From the NCBI GenBank assembly GCA_964574335.1, contig CAZNNH010000020.1, positions 1 to 58,583 of the forward strand: a DNA stretch of 58,583 nt, read 5' to 3'. Within the stretch, counting starts at the first letter, position 1. Every line of letters begins with the position of its first letter. The notes under the pieces are model-generated. The model did no database searches, was not told where the DNA came from, and saw only the letters and a list, made by a program, of their open reading frames with translations. Position numbers and translations under genes: made by a program. Positions 28,287 through 36,571 of the stretch are shown piece by piece. The DNA is from CAZNNH01 sp964574335 (GTDB lineage Bacteria; Acidobacteriota; Vicinamibacteria; Fen-336).

Positions 28287-29545
28287 CACTCGTACCTCAA
28301 GGAGACCGCGGGGTTCACCGCCGCCGCGCGGCGGGCCGGAAAGTAGCCCGCGAAGGTTCCGATCGTGCCCAGCACCAGTGCGGTGGCGGCGGCGATCGCG
28401 GGGGAGAAGGTGGGTCGGCCCAGGAACTTGAAGGCCTCGCCCTCGAGGGGCAGCACCGCGATCACGCCGATCAGGCCGAGCGACACCAGCGTTCCGAGCA
28501 CGCCGCCGATGATGGTCATCAGCAGGGCCTCCATCAGGAACGGGGCCATCACCTGGCGCATCTTGGCGCCGAGCGCCATCTTGACCCCGATCTCGCGGGT
28601 CCTTTCCTTGACCACCGCGTACATGATGTTGGCGATCCCCATCCCGCCCACGAACAGGGTCAGGGCACCGATGATGCCCAGGAAGATCTGGATCCCGAAG
28701 GCGATGTTGTCGGTCAGGCGCTGGTTCTCGCGGGTGTCCCAGACCCCGAGCGCGCGCCGGTCCTCGGGGTCGAAGCGGTACTTGCGTCCCAGGATCCGAT
28801 AGAGGCCCTCCTGGGCCTGGTCCCCCAGCGCCGGCGTCACCGGCTTGTAGACGATGTTGGAGAGCTCGGAGGTGGTGTTCTGGGTCTTGAAGGTGGTCAG
28901 GGGGATGGTGGCCTGGTTGCTGTCGGGCCCGCCGTACATCCCCATCTGGATCTTCTCCAGCGTCACCCCCACCACCAGGAACGTCGAGCGGTTGATCTCC
29001 ACCGTCTCGCCGACGACGTCTCGGCGGCCGAACAGGTCGTCGGCCAGCTCCGGCCCGAGCACCGCTACCCGGCGCTTGTCCAGGATGTCGCGCTCGTCGA
29101 TGAATCGCCCCCCGGCCTCGGGGATCAGGTTGCGCATCGGCCCGAACTCGGGCTCCACCCCCCGCACCCGGACGTTGACGCTCTTCTCGCCGTGGGTGAC
29201 CTGGACGTAGCGGGCGTACTCGCCGCTGAGCGCCGCGATCTCCGGCACCCGCTCCCTGAGCAGGACCAGGTCCTGGTCCTTGAACTGGATGTGGCGACCG
29301 GACGGAAGGCCGGCGTAGGCCTTGGTGGTGGCCCCCGGCCAGACCACGGCGATCCCCTCGCCCATGCCCCGGCTGCCTTTGGCGAAGGAGTGCTTCATCC
29401 CCTCGCCGAAGGAGAGCAGGAGCACGATCGACAGCGTCCCCCAGCCGATCGCCAGCACCGTGAGCAGGATGCGCTTGCGGTTGTGGGCGAGGTCGGAGCG
29501 GAACAGCTTCCACACCAGCGCCAGCTCGCCGATCGCGTATCTCAT
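28286..29545 (-). CDS. MacB/FtsX-type ABC permease (second of two)
   Basis: A 419-residue permease: one membrane helix after RKRILLTVLAIGWG, a large periplasmic MacB_PCD domain (about 60-270), then three membrane helices of the FtsX domain with ANIMYAVVKERTREIGVKMALGA and the end GYFPARRAAAVNPAVSLRYE. These mechanotransmitter permeases drive export from the periplasm. It is clearly paralogous to the next gene upstream (both contain the FDP.D..A.G.WDT block), so the transporter is probably a heterodimer. Start fixed by ATGA overlap. Confidence 0.9.
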   Translation of the reverse strand: MRYAIGELALVWKLFRSDLAHNRKRILLTVLAIGWGTLSIVLLLSFGEGMKHSFAKGSRGMGEGIAVVWPGATTKAYAGLPSGRHIQFKDQDLVLLRERVPEIAALSGEYARYVQVTHGEKSVNVRVRGVEPEFGPMRNLIPEAGGRFIDERDILDKRRVAVLGPELADDLFGRRDVVGETVEINRSTFLVVGVTLEKIQMGMYGGPDSNQATIPLTTFKTQNTTSELSNIVYKPVTPALGDQAQEGLYRILGRKYRFDPEDRRALGVWDTRENQRLTDNIAFGIQIFLGIIGALTLFVGGMGIANIMYAVVKERTREIGVKMALGAKMRQVMAPFLMEALLMTIIGGVLGTLVSLGLIGVIAVLPLEGEAFKFLGRPTFSPAIAAATALVLGTIGTFAGYFPARRAAAVNPAVSLRYE

Positions 29546-30771
29546 GACAGCTTCAGGGCCGCCACCGGGTCGAGCAGCGAGGCCCGGCGGGCGGGGAAAT
29601 ACCCGGCCACCAGGCCGATCAGGCCCAGCAGCAGGGTGGTGGTGCCGACCACCAGGGGTGAGGCCTGGGGAGTGCCCACGTACTCGTCCAGCGAGGCCGG
29701 GAAGACCGCGATGACGGCCAGCGTCACCAGCAGCCCGAGCAGCCCCCCGACGGCGGTGAGGGTCAGGGTCTCGGTGAGGAACTGCATCTGGACGAAGCGC
29801 GGCTTGGCCCCCACCGCCAGCTTGATGCCGATCTCGCGGGTCCGCTCCTCGACCACCACGTACATGATGTTGCTGACGCCGATCCCTCCCACGATCAGCG
29901 TGAAGGAGCCGATGATCGCGAGGAAGGCGCGGAAGGTGCCGAAGAAGACGTTGAAGAACTTCTCCGCCTCGGTGGTGTCCCACATCCCGATGGCTTCCTT
30001 GTCGCTCGGGTCGAACTGATGGCGGCGGCCGAGCACGTCGTAGACGCGCTGCTTGACGGCGGCCATGCTGGCGGCGCTTTGGGCCTGAAAGATGAAGTTG
30101 TCGACGTACTGGCGGTTGAACAGGGCCTTGAAGCTGGCGCCCGGGATGAAGGCCTTGTCCTTGTCGCGCCCACTGTAGCTGCTGTCCTGGGCCTTCTCCT
30201 GCATCACGCCCACCACCAGGAAGGGGACGTTGTCGATCATCACCGTCTCGCCGACGGCTTCCTCCTCGCCGAACAGGTCCTTCTTCAGGTCGTTGCCGAG
30301 GAAGACCACCCTCCGGCGTCGGTCGAGGTCGAGGTCGTTGACGTAGCGGCCGCCTTCGGCCGGGATCACGTTGCGCATGGCGGCGAAGATCGGGTTGCTC
30401 CCCGTCATCTGCGGGCTGATCCTCACCCTCTCGCGGCGGAAGGCGTTGTTGTCACGGTGGTACTCGCCCGAGAACGTGGCCTGTGGGATCTCGCGGCGCA
30501 GCAGGTCGAGGTCCTCCTCGTTGACCCGTACCGGCCGGCCTTTCCCCAGCCCCTGGTAGGCGAGCGAGGTGCGCGACGGCCAGGCGATCACGATGTTCTC
30601 GCCCAGCCCGTGCTGGTTCTTGCGGATCCGCTTCTCCAGCCCCTCACCGAAGGCCACCAGGAGCGATACCGAGACCGTCCCCCAGGTGATCCCCAGGAGG
30701 GTGAGCAAGGTGCGCAGCTTCTGGTGCCGGACGTCGTGCAGGATCTGCCGGAGGAAGGACAGGGAGGTCAC
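29542..30771 (-). CDS. MacB/FtsX-type ABC permease (first of two)
   Basis: A 409-residue paralogue of the downstream permease: LRTLLTLLGITWGTVSVSLL first helix, periplasmic domain with MRNVIPAEGGRYVNDLDLDR, then SNIMYVVVEERTREIGIKLAVGA and the C-terminal GYFPARRASLLDPVAALKLS. The GTG start at 30771 lies 43 bases from the adaptor stop. With its partner, the ATPase and the adaptor it would form a tripartite-style efflux or lipid/peptide export system; no outer membrane TolC-like gene is nearby. Confidence 0.9.
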   Translation of the reverse strand: MTSLSFLRQILHDVRHQKLRTLLTLLGITWGTVSVSLLVAFGEGLEKRIRKNQHGLGENIVIAWPSRTSLAYQGLGKGRPVRVNEEDLDLLRREIPQATFSGEYHRDNNAFRRERVRISPQMTGSNPIFAAMRNVIPAEGGRYVNDLDLDRRRRVVFLGNDLKKDLFGEEEAVGETVMIDNVPFLVVGVMQEKAQDSSYSGRDKDKAFIPGASFKALFNRQYVDNFIFQAQSAASMAAVKQRVYDVLGRRHQFDPSDKEAIGMWDTTEAEKFFNVFFGTFRAFLAIIGSFTLIVGGIGVSNIMYVVVEERTREIGIKLAVGAKPRFVQMQFLTETLTLTAVGGLLGLLVTLAVIAVFPASLDEYVGTPQASPLVVGTTTLLLGLIGLVAGYFPARRASLLDPVAALKLS

Positions 30772-30814
30772 GTTTCACCTCGGTGTCGGTCGCTCGAACG
30801 GGGCGATGCTCGCG

Positions 30815-31903
30815 CTATTCGATGGTCTTGGGCGGACGCTCGACCACCAGGTCGTTCTCCTTGAGCCCGTCGACCACCTCGATGTTGAGGCCGTCGGAGA
30901 GGCCGACCTCGATGGACTTCTTGGTCGGCGGCTGGCCGGGCCCGCCCGGGACCTCGACCGACGCGGCCCCATCGTCGAAGGCCACCAGCCGCTCGGGGAT
31001 CAGCAGCGCGTCCTTTTTCTCCTTGACCACGATGTCGGCGTTGGCGGAGTAGCCGGCGCGGAGCGGCACCGCGGTCGACGTCAGCTCGATCTCGATGTCG
31101 AACAGCGTCGCCCCCTCCGCCACCTTCGACTTGGGGGCGATCTTGTAGACCTGGCCCAGCACCTCGGCGTCGGGGAGCGCCCCCACCTTGATCCGGACCG
31201 GCATCCCCTCGTGCAGCTTGCCCACGTCGATCTCGTCGACCGTCCCCTTGAACATCAGCTCCGACATGTCGGCGAGGTTGGTGAGCGCCGTCCCGGCCTG
31301 GAAGGAGGTGAGGGGCACCACCGGGTCGCCCTCGTTGACCAGGAGCTCGAGGACCGTCCCGTCGATGGGGGCCCGGATGACGGACTCGACCGTCAGCTTC
31401 TCGCTGCGCACCCGCCCCTTCTCGGTGAGGGCCAGCTTCTCGTTGGCCAGGTTGAGGCGGATCTGGGCCTCCTGGACGTTCTTTTCGGCCTGCTCCCAGT
31501 CCTCGCTGGAGACGATCCCCTGGGACTTCAGGGTCTGCATGCGCGCGTAGGCCTTGTGCGCCTGCTCGAAGACGTTGCGGGCGATCTCCACCTCCCGACG
31601 CGCTTCGGTCAGCTCCATCGGGGTGGGATCGGGCAGGATGTCGAAGAGCGGGTCGCCGGCCTTCACCCGATCGCCGATCTCCCGATAGGAGGTCTTGACG
31701 ATGCCCGAGATCTTGCTCTTGACGGCGATCTCCCGCTTGGGCTTGATCGAGCCCACCGCCAAGGCCTTCTCGACCACCGGACCGCGGGTGACGGCGACGG
31801 TCTTGAAGGGCGCCTCGCCGTTGGCGCTGGTGCGACTGTAGAGGGCCAGCGACAACCCAGCGGCCACTATCAGGACGATCAGACCCGTCAAACCCTTGCG
31901 CAT
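30815..31903 (-). CDS. MacA/HlyD-type periplasmic adaptor
   Basis: A 362-residue membrane fusion protein. An N-terminal helix (LTGLIVLIVAAGLSLALYS) anchors it. The lipoyl halves flank an alpha-hairpin (about 110-200, the coiled coil around EIARNVFEQAHKAYARMQ and EDWEQAEKNVQEAQIRLNL). RAPIDGTVLELLVNEGDPV closes the lipoyl domain, and beta-barrel and membrane-proximal domains follow. I use the ATG at 31903; the frame runs on upstream into the repeat array, which is not coding here. It is the first gene of the exporter operon. Confidence 0.9.
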   Translation of the reverse strand: MRKGLTGLIVLIVAAGLSLALYSRTSANGEAPFKTVAVTRGPVVEKALAVGSIKPKREIAVKSKISGIVKTSYREIGDRVKAGDPLFDILPDPTPMELTEARREVEIARNVFEQAHKAYARMQTLKSQGIVSSEDWEQAEKNVQEAQIRLNLANEKLALTEKGRVRSEKLTVESVIRAPIDGTVLELLVNEGDPVVPLTSFQAGTALTNLADMSELMFKGTVDEIDVGKLHEGMPVRIKVGALPDAEVLGQVYKIAPKSKVAEGATLFDIEIELTSTAVPLRAGYSANADIVVKEKKDALLIPERLVAFDDGAASVEVPGGPGQPPTKKSIEVGLSDGLNIEVVDGLKENDLVVERPPKTIE

Positions 31904-31973
31904 GGCGACTCCTTCCTCGCTGACACCCTCTATGACGCTCGACGGGCCCCCAGGGTTCGACGATTTGTTACGA

Positions 31974-32151
31974 GGGGACATGACCCGATTTCGCACTCCT
32001 CGGACGGGGAATCGGGATCGTGTCCCCCGCTAGCCGACATGACCCGATTTCGCACGGCTGGGGACATGACCCGATTTCGCACTCCCTAGGACGGGAAATC
32101 GGGATCGTGTCCCCCGCTAGCCGACATGACCCGATTTCGCACGGCTGGGGA
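31974..32151. repeat. REP-like repeat array, left of the assembly gap
   Basis: Copies of GACATGACCCGATTTCGCAC start at 31977, 32036, 32063 and 32123, alternating with the oppositely oriented form GGAAATCGGGATCGTGTCCC. The two forms are near inverted copies (GGGGACATGACCCGATTT versus GGGGACACGATCCCGATTT), so adjacent copies can pair as hairpins. The block repeats as a composite unit of about 86 bp. It lies between the radical SAM and adaptor genes. Confidence 0.85.
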
Positions 32152-34087
32152 NNNNNNNNNNNNNNNNNNNNNNNNNNNNNNNNNNNNNNNNNNNNNNNNN
32201 NNNNNNNNNNNNNNNNNNNNNNNNNNNNNNNNNNNNNNNNNNNNNNNNNNNCGGGAAATCGGGATCGTGTCCCCCGCTAGCCGGGAAATCGGGATCGTGT
32301 CCCCCGCTAGCCGGGAAATCGGGATCGTGTCCCCCGCTAGTCGGGAGCGGGTAGGCCGGGTTGGGCGAGTCTGTGCAGACGCCGCACCGGATGCAGCCCT
32401 GGACCTCGGGGCAGTGGGGCGAGAAGCCCTCCTTCCGGCTCTTGTCCAGCTCGCGCAGGTAGTAGGCCTTGCTGACGCCGTTGTCGATCACGTCCCAGGG
32501 CAGGACCTCGTCTCGGGCCCGACCCCGGAACAGGTAGAAGCCCGGGTCCAGGCCGACCGCCTTCACCGCGCGGACCAAGTCGACGCCCTCCCGGCAGGCG
32601 ATCTCCAGGGCATCGGCCACCCGCCGGTCGCCGAGGGCCAGCAGCGACTGGTGGGCGCCGCTGCGCGCGCTCTTGCAGATCGCCTTGACGTTCGGTATCC
32701 GTCCGAAGGCCCTGCGGAGCTGCTGCAGCTTGCGGTCGGTCGCCTTGGGGCTCTCCATCGGCAGCCACTGGAAGGGGGTGCCGGGCTTGGGCACGAAGGC
32801 GTTCACCGAGGGGTGGATGCGGCCGATCCGGCCGCGGGAACGGCCGACGGTGAGCATCGACTCGCGGATCTGCTCGGTGAGATGGACGATCGCCTCGACG
32901 TCCGAGGGCTCTTCGAAGGGCAGGCCCACCATGTAGTAGAGCTTGAGGTTCGACACGCCGTTCTCGAAGATCCAGCCGGCCCGGTCCAGGATGTCGGCGT
33001 TGGTGAACTGCTTGTTCAGGACCCGGCGCATCCGGTCGCTGCCGCACTCGGGGGCCAGGGTGAGCCCCAACACGCCCGTGTCCACCAGCCTGAAGACGAA
33101 CCGGGGCGTGAGGTCGTCCAGGCGGAGTGAGGCCACCGAGACCTCGTAGCCCAGGCCGGCCAGGTCGTCGACCAGGGCCTCGATCTCCGGATGGTCGCAG
33201 ACCGCGGTCGAGACCAGACCGATCTTGCGGGTGTGGGCCCGCACCTCGCGGGCCCTGGCCACGATCTCGTGGCGGGGGATGGCTCGCACCGGCAGGTAGT
33301 TGTAGCCGGCCCAGCAGAAGCGGCACATGCACGGGCATCCGCGCGAGATCTCCACCAGGTACTTCATGGACATCTCGGTGTGCGGCGTCAGGATCGCCGA
33401 CTCCGGCAGCGGCGAGCCGCCGGCCCGGGCGCGCTGGCGGAGCACCGGACCCGGCCCGTCGTAGCCTGCCACGGTGCCGTCTTTGTGGTAGCGCACCTCG
33501 TAGCGGGAGGGGACGTAGAAGCCGTCCTTCTCGGAGAGCCCCCGGACCGCCGTGCGCGGCTCGCTGGCGCCGGCCAACGCCTCGAGGAGCCGGGGGACGA
33601 TCGGCTCGCCCTCCCCGACCGCAACCAGGTCGGCGAAGGGGGAGAGCGGCTCCGGGTTCAGGAACATCGCCGAGCCACCCAGCAGAACCAGCGGGTCCCG
33701 GGGCCCCCGCTCGGCGGCACGCAGCGGGATACCGGCGAGCCGGAGCATCTGAAGCACATGCAGGTAGTCGTTCTCGAAGGAGACCGAGAAGGCCAGCACC
33801 TGGAAACGTCGGAGCTCGGTCTCCGACTCGAAGCTCCTGAGCGCCCGCCCGCTCCGCTCGAGCTCACGGCGCTCGTCGTCGTCGGGGAGAAAGGCCCTCT
33901 CGCAGACCACCCCGGGGGTCGTCCCGAGCATTCGATAGACGCCCTGGAAGCCCAGGTTGGACATGCCCACGAAGTAGAGGTTCGGATAGCACAGGGCCAC
34001 CCGTAGCGACCCCGATCGGTTGACCTCCCCTAGGTGGACCTCGGCCTCGCGCAGCTCACGCCGGCGCGAATCCCCGCTTCGACGCAT
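32117..34087 (-). CDS. B12-binding-type radical SAM protein with repeat-encoded tail
   Basis: A protein of about 580 conserved residues plus a repetitive end. The N-terminal domain (about 25-190; VALCYPNLYFVGMSNLGFQG) is the cobalamin-binding-like fold of this family. The radical SAM core follows, with GCPCMCRFCWAG at about 256, providing CxxxCxxC for the 4Fe-4S cluster. A C-terminal segment carries CIRCGVCTDSP. It resembles the fused radical SAM family often paired with a DUF2344 protein; the substrate is unknown. After LPTSG the frame runs through three decapeptides ASGGHDPDFP encoded by the 30-bp repeats and into the 100-N gap. The stop at 32117 lies beyond the gap, so the true end depends on its real length. 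Confidence 0.8.
   Translation of the reverse strand: MRRSGDSRRRELREAEVHLGEVNRSGSLRVALCYPNLYFVGMSNLGFQGVYRMLGTTPGVVCERAFLPDDDERRELERSGRALRSFESETELRRFQVLAFSVSFENDYLHVLQMLRLAGIPLRAAERGPRDPLVLLGGSAMFLNPEPLSPFADLVAVGEGEPIVPRLLEALAGASEPRTAVRGLSEKDGFYVPSRYEVRYHKDGTVAGYDGPGPVLRQRARAGGSPLPESAILTPHTEMSMKYLVEISRGCPCMCRFCWAGYNYLPVRAIPRHEIVARAREVRAHTRKIGLVSTAVCDHPEIEALVDDLAGLGYEVSVASLRLDDLTPRFVFRLVDTGVLGLTLAPECGSDRMRRVLNKQFTNADILDRAGWIFENGVSNLKLYYMVGLPFEEPSDVEAIVHLTEQIRESMLTVGRSRGRIGRIHPSVNAFVPKPGTPFQWLPMESPKATDRKLQQLRRAFGRIPNVKAICKSARSGAHQSLLALGDRRVADALEIACREGVDLVRAVKAVGLDPGFYLFRGRARDEVLPWDVIDNGVSKAYYLRELDKSRKEGFSPHCPEVQGCIRCGVCTDSPNPAYPLPTSGGHDPDFPASGGHDPDFPASGGHDPDFPXXXXXXXXXXXXXXXXXXXXXXXXXXXXXXXXXXPSRAKSGHVG
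32152..32251. other. assembly gap of 100 Ns
   Basis: Exactly 100 ambiguous bases, the conventional placeholder for a scaffold gap of unknown size. It splits the repeat array and lies inside the open 3' end of the radical SAM gene, so both repeat copy number and frame across it are unknown. Confidence 0.98.
32252..32341. repeat. three perfect 30-bp tandem repeats
   Basis: Units 32252-32281, 32282-32311 and 32312-32341 are identical except for the final base of the third. On the minus strand each encodes the decapeptide ASGGHDPDFP in the frame of the radical SAM gene. The core GGGGACACGATCCCGATTTC is the inverted form of the repeats left of the gap. There are no spacers between units, so this is not CRISPR. 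Confidence 0.95.
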
Positions 34088-34147
34088 CCTTGCATTGTGG
34101 GGGACCGACCCGGAGGGAGCAACCCAAAGGCCAGCCCGACGTCGGGG

Positions 34148-35053
34148 CTACGCCCGGAACCAGCGCCGGTCGCGGGCCGGGAGCTCGGCCACCAACGGGG
34201 CGACCGGAAGGCCCGCACGGCCTAAGGTCTGGAGCGCGCGGCGGCGGGCCCAGCCGTCCGGGAAGGCCGACAGCACCTCGCCCAGCTGCGCCGCGCTGGC
34301 GCCCTCGAGGTCAGCGAGCCCCTGCCGCAGGGCGAGGAAGCGGCGGGTGAGGAAGCGGCTCGCGCGAAGGCGCACGGCCAGCTCGCTGGCGGCGAGAGGG
34401 CGGGGAGACGCCGGCGGGGGCGGCGCGCTGGCCGGCGGGGGACTGGGCGGCACCTGCCTGGGCGGCGGAGGACTGGGCGGCCCAGGTGGGGTCGACACCG
34501 GCTTCGCGGCTGGGGCGGGCGTGACGGGTGCGTCCGGCGCCGCGCCCGCCGGGGACGGCTCCGACACCTCGGGCGACCTGGGCGGCGGCTCTGACCGCCG
34601 TGGCGGGGCCGGAGGGGGTAGGGCGACGATCGGGCCGGGCCCGCGCACGGGGACCGGCGGGCTCCCCGGTGGCGGCGGTGGGCTCGGTGGGAACGGCGGC
34701 GCAGCCGCCTTCGCCGCCGCGGCGAGCCCTTCTTGAACCAGCCCCGGCCACTGGCGGCGGTCGCGCAGGCGCCCCACCAGGCGCCGGAGCTGGGCCGGGT
34801 CGTTCTCCTCGACGCGGTGCAGCAGCCCCAGGATCGGCTCTACGGGAATCGTCTCGTGACGCTCGGCCAGGCGCTCCACCACGTCACCAGCGCCCTCGAC
34901 ACCGAGGTGCAGGGCGAGCTGGGCCCGCTCCTGCGCGGAGAGCCTCTTCACCTGGCGGTAGGCACGGAAAAGAAGGGAGAGTCGGGCCCGCGGCGAGGGG
35001 GCGCTGCGCAGCGCCAGCAGCAGCGCCGACAGCTCCGGCGAGATTCCCACCAT
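34148..35053 (-). CDS. proline-rich protein of unknown function next to flotillin
   Basis: A 301-residue protein I do not recognise. Residues 1-115 are helical and charged (LSLLFRAYRQVKRLSAQERAQ; LLHRVEENDPAQLRRLVGRL). Residues about 118-225 are a long Pro/Ala/Ser-rich linker with several PPP runs. Residues about 228-301 form a second helical block ending DGWARRRALQTLGRAGLPV. It has no signal peptide or membrane segment. GGAG lies six bases before the ATG at 35053; a GTG at 35056 is also possible. It follows the flotillin gene by about 12 bases and is probably co-transcribed, which hints at a membrane-microdomain partner. Confidence 0.65.
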   Translation of the reverse strand: MVGISPELSALLLALRSAPSPRARLSLLFRAYRQVKRLSAQERAQLALHLGVEGAGDVVERLAERHETIPVEPILGLLHRVEENDPAQLRRLVGRLRDRRQWPGLVQEGLAAAAKAAAPPFPPSPPPPPGSPPVPVRGPGPIVALPPPAPPRRSEPPPRSPEVSEPSPAGAAPDAPVTPAPAAKPVSTPPGPPSPPPPRQVPPSPPPASAPPPPASPRPLAASELAVRLRASRFLTRRFLALRQGLADLEGASAAQLGEVLSAFPDGWARRRALQTLGRAGLPVAPLVAELPARDRRWFRA

Positions 35054-35065
35054 CACGGCTCCCGC

Positions 35066-36538
35066 CTACTTGGTGGGGGGCTTGCCGGCAGCCGGCTTGT
35101 CGGTGGGGCGGGTGTCGCCGATCGCGCCGGGCAGTCGCGAGACGTCCTGCAGGAAGCGCTGCAGGTCGACGCCGGCGAGCTGCTGCATGATCGGGCTGAG
35201 CTGGCTCAGCACCCGGGTCACGTCCTCGGTGAGCTTGGCGGCCCCGGTCCCGGCTCCTTCCGCGCCCCCCTGGCTGATGATGGTGGTGACGCCAGCCCGT
35301 GACAGCGGCTCGGAGACGGCGGCCGCGATCTCGGGCAGCACCTTGAGCGCTTCGATCGACAGCCCGGCCTCGTTGTAGAGCTTGAGCGCCTCGGCCAGCA
35401 GCCGCCGGGCCTCCGCCTCGGCCTCGCCCTTGGCCCGGATCGCCTCCGCCTCGGCCAGGCCGATCTGGCGCCGCTGCACCGACTCCGCCTCGGCCCGGGC
35501 GATTCCCTCGGCCTTGACCGCCTCGGCCGCCTCCTCGCGCTTCTTGCGCTCGGCCGCCGCCTCCCGCTCGACCTGGTACTGAGCGGCGTCGGCCTGGCGC
35601 TCGGTCTGGTACTTGCTGGCGTCGGCCCGCTCGCGGATGGTGGCGTTCAGCTCCAGCTTCTGGCGGTCGACCTCCTTCTTGGCGATCTCGATGTTCTGGA
35701 CCTTGAGCTCCATCTCGCCGGCCTTCTCGGCCTGGGCGTTGGCCACGTCCACGTCGCGGCGGATCTCGGCCCGCTTCAGGCTCAGCGACTTCTCCGACTG
35801 CGCCACCTCGGTGTCGACGGCGAAGCGCTTCTGCTCCTTCTGCTGGCGGGCCGACTCCTCCTCGATCTTGGCGTCGCGGTCGGCGTTGGCGGTGGCGATC
35901 CGGGCGTTCTTGAGCGCCTCCTGGATCTTGGGCTGGCCGAGCGCGCTCAGGTACCCCTCGTCGTCCTGGATCTCGCGGAAGACGAAGCTCTTGAACTCGA
36001 AGCCCATCCCCTCGAGGTCGTGGTGGGCCTCCTCGCGCACGCTGTCCTGGAAGCGCTTCTGGTCGCGGTACAGCTCCTCCACGGTGAGGGTGCCGATGAT
36101 GCCGCGCAGGTGGCCGGCCACCGTCTCCTTGATGGTGGACTGGATCTGATCGGCGGGCAGCCCCAGGAAGCCCTCGGCGGCCCGGCTGATGTGCGCGGTG
36201 TCGCCCTTCACCTTGACCTGGGCCACCGCCCGCACGTTCATCGGGATCCCCTGCACCGTGTAGACGTGCTGCAGGTCGACGTCCAGCGTCATCATCCGCA
36301 GCGAGAGGTACTCACTGGCCTCCCAGGCCGGGAAAACCACGGTGCCGCCGCCGCTGACGATGCGGAAGCCCTCGACCCGCCCCTCTTCGTCGCGGACCTT
36401 GGGACCGAAGAGCTTGCGGCGGCCGTAGACGATCAGCGCCTCGTCGGGCCCGGCCTTCTTGTAGAGGAAGCGGACGCAGACGTAGACCGCGATCACCGCG
36501 ATCACCGCGATCACAAGCAGGAGAGGGATGGTCTCCAT
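35066..36538 (-). CDS. flotillin-like SPFH/Band 7 protein
   Basis: A 490-residue protein with a short N-terminal membrane hairpin (LLLVIAVIAVIAVYVCVRFLY), an SPFH domain (about 35-210; GGTVVFPAWEASEYLSLRMM and the GTLTVEELYRDQKRF block) and a long Glu/Ala-rich coiled coil (about 215-400) with the EA repeats AEAEAIRAKGEAEAEA typical of FloT/YuaG. The C-terminal part (about 400-490) is Gly/Pro-rich. Flotillins organise membrane domains and fluidity. GGAGG precedes the ATG. It lies just downstream of ftsZ on the same strand, which may link it to the division operon. Confidence 0.9.
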   Translation of the reverse strand: METIPLLLVIAVIAVIAVYVCVRFLYKKAGPDEALIVYGRRKLFGPKVRDEEGRVEGFRIVSGGGTVVFPAWEASEYLSLRMMTLDVDLQHVYTVQGIPMNVRAVAQVKVKGDTAHISRAAEGFLGLPADQIQSTIKETVAGHLRGIIGTLTVEELYRDQKRFQDSVREEAHHDLEGMGFEFKSFVFREIQDDEGYLSALGQPKIQEALKNARIATANADRDAKIEEESARQQKEQKRFAVDTEVAQSEKSLSLKRAEIRRDVDVANAQAEKAGEMELKVQNIEIAKKEVDRQKLELNATIRERADASKYQTERQADAAQYQVEREAAAERKKREEAAEAVKAEGIARAEAESVQRRQIGLAEAEAIRAKGEAEAEARRLLAEALKLYNEAGLSIEALKVLPEIAAAVSEPLSRAGVTTIISQGGAEGAGTGAAKLTEDVTRVLSQLSPIMQQLAGVDLQRFLQDVSRLPGAIGDTRPTDKPAAGKPPTK

Positions 36539-36571
36539 GGCACGCCTCCGGGGATTGAGCTCGCGCCTATC

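Noticed and set aside
30815..31996. Longer adaptor protein starting inside the repeat array
   Set aside because: The added residues come from repeat and spacer DNA; the ATG at 31903 starts directly at the membrane anchor.
32252..32341. 30-bp repeats as a CRISPR array
   Set aside because: Units are directly tandem without spacers, and no cas gene is present.
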